Positions 13,461 through 17,410 of a DNA stretch of 17,410 bases are shown one piece after another; position 1 is the first letter of the stretch; each line of letters begins with the position of its first letter. The notes below the pieces were generated by a model, which was given only the letters and a program-made list of their open reading frames with translations, had not been told where the DNA came from and searched no databases. Both the position numbers and the translations under genes were made by a program. The stretch is from CAZSAT01 sp964604675 (GTDB lineage: Bacteria > Myxococcota_A > UBA796 > CAJQPC01): assembly GCA_964604675.1 (NCBI GenBank), contig CAZSAT010000144.1, forward strand, positions 1 to 17,410, written 5' to 3'.

Positions 13461-15005
13461 ATGCGCGACCGCTTCCCGATCCTGCTCGAGTGCCTCGTCC
13501 TGGCGGCGGCGGCGATCAGCGTGGTCGCGCCCACCCTCGGGAGCACGGAGGTGCCCGGCACAGGGGTGGATCTCCACGGGACCCTCTGGTTTCACTGGTG
13601 GCTTCCGCACGCGCTGGTGGAAGGGCTCGACCCGCGAACCACCGACCTCTTCTTCCATCCTCTGGGCAAGGACCTCTTCACCCACACCGGGATGAACCTG
13701 GTCGATGCCGCGCTCAGCGCCCCCTTCCAGTGGGTCTTCGGCCACCCCGGCTACCTCGGCCCCTTCACCGCCGCTGTGCTGGTCGCCAACGGCCTCGCCT
13801 TTCGTCCGCTCGTGGCGGACTGGGAGCTCGGGCCGCGCCTCGTCGGCTGCCTCGCCTTCGCCCTCTCGCCCTACGCGCTGGGCGAGATCGCCTCTGGTCG
13901 GACGGCGCAGGCGTGCCTGTTCACGGTGCCGCTGGCCATCCACCTGGCCCTCCGTTGCAGCCGGCCCGGCTGGCGATCGCCCGTGCTGCTCGGGGTCGCC
14001 ACCGCCGCAACGGGCTGGATCTACTGGTTCTATGGCTACTTCCTCGCACTTGGGCTGGCCTGGGTCCTGGTGCACCAGGCCGTGGTGTCGCGGGACCGAG
14101 CGGGCCTGGCTCGGCGCTGGCTCGTCGCGGTCGTGGTCGGCACCGCAGGCGTCGCGCCGGCGGTGGTGCCGATGCTGGTCGCGGCTGCAGCGGGGGCGGT
14201 GCCGCTCCTCCACGGGGGCGCAGCGGCTCCGACGCCGCCGGTGGTCGGCTCGGTGCTGTCGCCGGCCATCGCCGCTGCGACGCTGATCTGGTTGTTCGTC
14301 GGGCGGCAGCGCTCGCTGTGGGCACCGATGGCCTTGTTGATGGTGGCCGTGGTGGCCGGTCGGTTCCCGGGTAGGGTGCTCAACCCGATGTACGCGTTGA
14401 TGGACAACGTGCCGTTCTGGGAGCGCCTCGCGTTTCCCTACCGCGCCCTGGGTGTCGCGGCGCTTCCCCTGGCCTGGATCCTGGCCGACCTCGCCAGGCG
14501 GTGGGGGCGGGTGCTGGGCTCCGTGGTGGTCGGCGCGGTCGTCGCGGTGGGGGCGGCACCGTTCGTCCCAGCGCCCACCCAGGACGTGTCCGTGCCCGAG
14601 CTCCTCCTGGCGCTCGAGCCGGGGGGCTTCATCGGACTCCCCATCGAGAGCGCTGGGGCGCTCGTGGCGTGGCAGCCGCTGCTCCAGGAGCCGCTGTTTG
14701 GTGGGATGGGCGCGACGGCGGAGGCGCTGTGGCCCGCGGGCTTTGCGGAGCGCCGGGCGACCGGCTTCGTGAAGGCGCTCGAGCTCGCGGCCTCGGCTCG
14801 GGCGCCCCAAGCCTACGAGGACGACGACGTCCTGGCCCTCCGGGCCGAGGGGTTCCGCTACGTCGTGTACCAGGCACCAGCCGACGGCGGGCCGCGCGCG
14901 CGCGCGGCCCGGAAGCGTCTCGACAGCTTGCTGGGCCCCGCGCTCGGGGAGCAGGGACCCCTGGTGGTGTGGGATATGGCGAGGCTTTCCGGAGGCGTGC
15001 GATGA
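13461..15005 (+). CDS. Multi-TM membrane protein, GT-C glycosyltransferase-like
   Basis: A 514-residue polytopic membrane protein. An N-terminal helix (about 8-28) is followed by a long loop with VDLHGTLWFHWWLPHALVEG and RTTDLFFHPLGKDLFTHTG (about 36-77), the arrangement seen in GT-C-type and YfhO-like lipid-linked sugar transferases, where an acidic residue in loop one is catalytic. Some nine or ten further hydrophobic segments run to about 370, and a soluble C-terminal domain of about 130 residues follows, ending in a strand-rich region. No named family is certain. ATG at 13461 has only a weak GAGG-like Shine-Dalgarno. The stop overlaps the next gene as ATGA. A role in modifying a surface glycan or lipid is inferred from fold-like layout only. 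It contains a 24-bp GC palindrome near its end. Confidence 0.6.
   Translation: MRDRFPILLECLVLAAAAISVVAPTLGSTEVPGTGVDLHGTLWFHWWLPHALVEGLDPRTTDLFFHPLGKDLFTHTGMNLVDAALSAPFQWVFGHPGYLGPFTAAVLVANGLAFRPLVADWELGPRLVGCLAFALSPYALGEIASGRTAQACLFTVPLAIHLALRCSRPGWRSPVLLGVATAATGWIYWFYGYFLALGLAWVLVHQAVVSRDRAGLARRWLVAVVVGTAGVAPAVVPMLVAAAAGAVPLLHGGAAAPTPPVVGSVLSPAIAAATLIWLFVGRQRSLWAPMALLMVAVVAGRFPGRVLNPMYALMDNVPFWERLAFPYRALGVAALPLAWILADLARRWGRVLGSVVVGAVVAVGAAPFVPAPTQDVSVPELLLALEPGGFIGLPIESAGALVAWQPLLQEPLFGGMGATAEALWPAGFAERRATGFVKALELAASARAPQAYEDDDVLALRAEGFRYVVYQAPADGGPRARAARKRLDSLLGPALGEQGPLVVWDMARLSGGVR
14888..14911. repeat. 24-bp perfect GC palindrome with alternating CG tract
   Basis: Bases 14888-14911 form a perfect self-complementary sequence: a CGGGC arm, an alternating CG run of about 14 bases, and the matching GCCCG arm. 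It lies inside the GT-C-like gene and encodes a Gly-Pro-Arg-Ala-Arg-Ala-Ala-Arg stretch. It can form a cruciform or left-handed DNA under supercoiling, or a hairpin in the mRNA about 90 bases before the next start. Confidence 0.8.
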
Positions 15006-16123
15006 GCAGTCCCTTGACCGGCGTGCGGGTGCTCGACCTGACGCGCGTGCTGAGCGGCCCCTATGCCTCGATGATCCTCGCCGACCTCGGCGCCGACGTG
15101 GTGAAGGTCGAGCGTCCCGGTCGCGGCGACGACACGCGTAGCTTCGGCCCTCCCTTCGCCGAGGGCGTGTCGACCTACTTTCTGGGCGTGAACCGCGGCA
15201 AGCGTTCGGTGGTGCTCGACCTGAAGAAGTCCGACGGCCGCGCCACGCTGACACGCCTCGCGGCGGTAGCTGACGTGGTGATCGAGAACTTTCGGCCCGG
15301 CGTGATGGAGCGCCTGGGGTTGGGGTTCGACACGCTGGCGGAGGCGAACCCGCGGCTGGTGTACTGCAGCATCAGCGGGTTCGGGCGCGACGAGCCCGGT
15401 CCCGGCTACGACCTGGTGGTGCAGGGCGAGAGCGGCATCCCGACCCTGACCGGCGACGGCGCCGCCCCTTGGAAGTGCGGCGCGAGCGTGGCGGACCTGG
15501 TGGCCGGCCTGAACGCAGCCCAGGGCATCCTGGCGGCGCTCTACGCCCGGGAGCGCACCGGGCGCGGCGACCGGGTCGACGTCTCCATGCTCGACGGTCA
15601 GCTGAGCCTGCTCACGTACCACGCGTCTGCCTGGCTCAACGCCGGCGTGGAACCCCGTGCTCGCGGCAACGCCCACCCCTCGATCCACCCCTTCCGAAGC
15701 TATGGAACCGCCGACGGCTGGGTCAACCTCGCGGTCGGGAACGATGCCCTGTTCGTGACGCTGTGTGAGCTGCTGGACGCGCCGTGGCACCACGAGGAAC
15801 GCTTCGGGACCAACGCAGCGCGTGTTCAGAACCGCCACGCTCTCGATGGCCTCCTCGGCCCGCGCATGGCGTCTGCCACCACCGCCTCCTGGATCGAGCG
15901 GCTGCGCGCTGTCGGGATCCCGTGCGGCGCCATGAAGACGGTGCCCGAAGCGCTCGAGGCGGCGGAGCTGGTGGAGCACGAACACCCGGACGCTGGGGGC
16001 ACCGTGCGCAGCTTGGCGCTGCCCTATGCGGTGGGTGACGCGCCTCGGGCAGCGCGTCGCCGTGCGCCGCGCCTCGGCGAGCACTCCCGCGAGGTCGTGG
16101 CCGACTGGTTGGGGGCCGGGTAG
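15002..16123 (+). CDS. CaiB/BaiF family III CoA-transferase
   Basis: A 373-residue family III CoA-transferase, moving CoA between acyl donors through a Ser/Asp-linked mixed anhydride mechanism. It has LTGVRVLDLTRVLSGPYAS (5-23), LGADVVKVERPG (29-40), VNRGKRSVVLDLK (63-75), and the catalytic Asp165 in GASVADLVAGLNAAQGIL (equivalent to Asp169 of formyl-CoA transferase). The end has the RAPRLGEHSREVVADWLG signature. Unlike the neighbour at 11707 it lacks the racemase His (GYDLVVQG in place of GHDxNY), so it is probably a transferase; substrate unknown. The ATG overlaps the upstream stop as ATGA, and the much longer open frame upstream is a shadow. Lon follows after 27 bases. Confidence 0.9.
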   Translation: MSSPLTGVRVLDLTRVLSGPYASMILADLGADVVKVERPGRGDDTRSFGPPFAEGVSTYFLGVNRGKRSVVLDLKKSDGRATLTRLAAVADVVIENFRPGVMERLGLGFDTLAEANPRLVYCSISGFGRDEPGPGYDLVVQGESGIPTLTGDGAAPWKCGASVADLVAGLNAAQGILAALYARERTGRGDRVDVSMLDGQLSLLTYHASAWLNAGVEPRARGNAHPSIHPFRSYGTADGWVNLAVGNDALFVTLCELLDAPWHHEERFGTNAARVQNRHALDGLLGPRMASATTASWIERLRAVGIPCGAMKTVPEALEAAELVEHEHPDAGGTVRSLALPYAVGDAPRAARRRAPRLGEHSREVVADWLGAG

Positions 16124-16150
16124 GGGACAGCACGCGAAAAGGAGCGCTTG

Positions 16151-17410
16151 ATGGCCATTGACAACCCCGGGGGCTTGGAGTCCGACACCCCGGAGCTGCC
16201 CCCCGAGCTGACGCTGCCGCTGCTCGCCATCCGCAACACCGTCATCTTCCCCGTCCTGGCGTTTCCCATCAACGTGGGCCGGGACAAGTCGCTCAAGGCC
16301 ATCGAACAGGCCATGGCGGGGGACAAGCTGCTCGGCATCGTCGCGCAGCAGGATGCGAAGAACGAGGATCCGCGGCCGGACGAGCTCTACCAGACGGGCA
16401 CGGTCGTCAAGATCTTGAAGTCCGTCATCATGCCGGGCAACAAGCTCAACGTGATCATCCAGGGCATGTCGCGCATGACGGTGGCGGGCTGGAACCAGAC
16501 CAGCCCCTTCCTCGAGGGTGACGTCGACGTGGTCGCGGCCGAGGAGACCGACGATCGCGAGATCGAGCCCCTGCTGTCCCAGCTCCGGGAGCTGGCGCGC
16601 AAGATCATCGATCTCTCGCCGCACATCCCCAGCGAGGCCAGCTTCCTCGTCCGCTCGATCGAGAACCCCGGGATGCTGGCCGACATCGTGGCCACCAACC
16701 TGTCGATCGGGGTCGAGGAGAAGCAGGAGCTGCTCGCGACCTTCGATGCGAAGGAACGGGTCGAGAAGGTCATCGCGCTCCTCCAGAAGGAGATCCAGGT
16801 CCTCGAGCTCTCCAACAAGATCCAGACTGAGGTCAAGGGAGAGATGGACAAGGCGCAGCGGGAGTACTTCCTCCGCGAGCAGCTCAAGGCCATCCAGAAG
16901 GAGCTCGGCGAGGTCGACGAGCGCCAGGAGGAGTTCGAGGAGCTCAAGAACAAGATCAAGAAGGCGCGCATGCCCAAGGAGGTCGAGCAGGTGGCCTTCA
17001 AGGAGCTCAAGCGCATGGTGCGCATGAGCCCTGGCGCCGCCGAGTACACGGTGTCGCGCACCTACATCGACTGGCTGGTCGAGCTGCCGTGGGACAAGAC
17101 CACCGAGGACCGGCTCGACGTCGACGAAGCGCAGACGATCCTCGACGAGGACCACTACGGCCTCGAGAAGGTGAAGCGCCGCATCGTGGAGTACCTCGCG
17201 GTGCTCCAGCTCAAGAAGGACATGAAGGGTCCCATCCTCTGCATGGTCGGACCACCGGGTGTCGGCAAGACCTCGCTGGCCAAGTCCGTGGCCCGCGCCC
17301 TCGACCGGAAGATGGTCCGCATGGCGCTCGGCGGCGTGCGCGACGAAGCCGAGATCCGCGGCCACCGCCGGACCTACATCGGCTCGATGCCGGGCCGTGT
17401 GATCAAGTCG
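16151..17410 (+). CDS. lon: ATP-dependent protease Lon, N-terminal 420 codons
   Basis: The first 420 codons of Lon, a cytoplasmic AAA+ serine protease degrading misfolded and regulatory proteins; the frame is open to the window edge. Residues 20-210 are the N-terminal substrate-binding (LON) domain, starting with the typical LPLLAIRNTVIFPVLAFP (22-39). A long charged coiled-coil helix follows (about 215-285, with EMDKAQREYFLREQLKAIQK), then the AAA+ domain with Walker A GPPGVGKT (about 364-371) and RMALGGVRDEAEIRGHRRTY. Walker B, sensors and the Ser-Lys protease dyad lie beyond the window. The ATG at 16151 has AAAAGGAG six bases upstream (16137-16144). No heat-shock promoter element is obvious in the 27-base gap after the CoA-transferase, so it may be read from the upstream operon or from a promoter inside it. 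Confidence 0.97.
   Translation, partial: MAIDNPGGLESDTPELPPELTLPLLAIRNTVIFPVLAFPINVGRDKSLKAIEQAMAGDKLLGIVAQQDAKNEDPRPDELYQTGTVVKILKSVIMPGNKLNVIIQGMSRMTVAGWNQTSPFLEGDVDVVAAEETDDREIEPLLSQLRELARKIIDLSPHIPSEASFLVRSIENPGMLADIVATNLSIGVEEKQELLATFDAKERVEKVIALLQKEIQVLELSNKIQTEVKGEMDKAQREYFLREQLKAIQKELGEVDERQEEFEELKNKIKKARMPKEVEQVAFKELKRMVRMSPGAAEYTVSRTYIDWLVELPWDKTTEDRLDVDEAQTILDEDHYGLEKVKRRIVEYLAVLQLKKDMKGPILCMVGPPGVGKTSLAKSVARALDRKMVRMALGGVRDEAEIRGHRRTYIGSMPGRVIKS

Noticed and set aside
14858..17365. Long minus-strand open frame of 835 codons
   Set aside because: Antisense to the CoA-transferase and lon, both with clear family motifs; its composition is a low-complexity His/Leu/Asp shadow.
1..17410. 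Mobile elements, CRISPR arrays, tRNA or rRNA genes
   Set aside because: I looked for transposase motifs, terminal repeats, regularly spaced repeats and cloverleaf-like segments and saw none. Small or divergent RNAs could still be missed by eye.

Overview
The window is a gene-dense, very GC-rich stretch of bacterial chromosome. It has strong G/C third-position bias, frequent GTG starts, short intergenic gaps and many 1-4 base start/stop overlaps. An FHA-GAF-AAA+ sigma-54 activator, a Hanks-type Ser/Thr kinase with a PEGA-like tail, and several lipoproteins of no known role together suggest a myxobacterium-like (Myxococcota / former Deltaproteobacteria) organism. This is inference from gene content; no rRNA or other phylogenetic marker gene is complete here. 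I see no mobile element, tRNA, rRNA or CRISPR array.

Layout. (1) 1-2962: the 3' end of surE runs tail-to-tail into an ExoD-family membrane gene on the minus strand. Adenine phosphoribosyltransferase (apt) starts divergently from exoD and is followed 19 bases later by a TMTC-like multi-TM protein with a TPR-like tail. That unit ends at a good intrinsic terminator. (2) 3111-5768: a minus-strand pair encodes an exported TPR/two-TM protein and, 27 bases downstream, an FHA-GAF-AAA+-Fis sigma-54 activator. A core-perfect sigma-54 promoter (TGGCAC-N5-TTGC) lies just upstream of the pair, so the activator probably controls its own operon. (3) 5830-6723: a plus-strand DNA-binding protein with three helix-turn-helix units and a histone-H1-like Lys/Ala/Pro linker, divergent from that promoter. 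(4) 6733-11660: a minus-strand five-gene operon in which each stop overlaps the next start: PpsR-type kinase/pyrophosphorylase, MutT-like Nudix hydrolase, Ser/Thr kinase, Ig-like lipoprotein, and a multi-domain carboxypeptidase-regulatory-like lipoprotein. (5) 11707-12956: an alpha-methylacyl-CoA racemase-type CaiB/BaiF protein coupled to a 48-residue membrane protein. (6) 12953-13399: a four-TM membrane protein on the minus strand. (7) 13461-17410: a GT-C-like multi-TM protein coupled to a second CaiB/BaiF CoA-transferase, then the first 420 codons of lon, cut by the window edge.

Themes. Housekeeping metabolism (SurE, APT, PpsR, MutT, Lon) is interleaved with envelope and signalling genes of unassigned role. 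The two most promising places for an undescribed system are the self-contained sigma-54 unit with its exported partner, and the tightly overlapped PpsR-Nudix-kinase-lipoprotein operon. No single gene here is clearly unprecedented.
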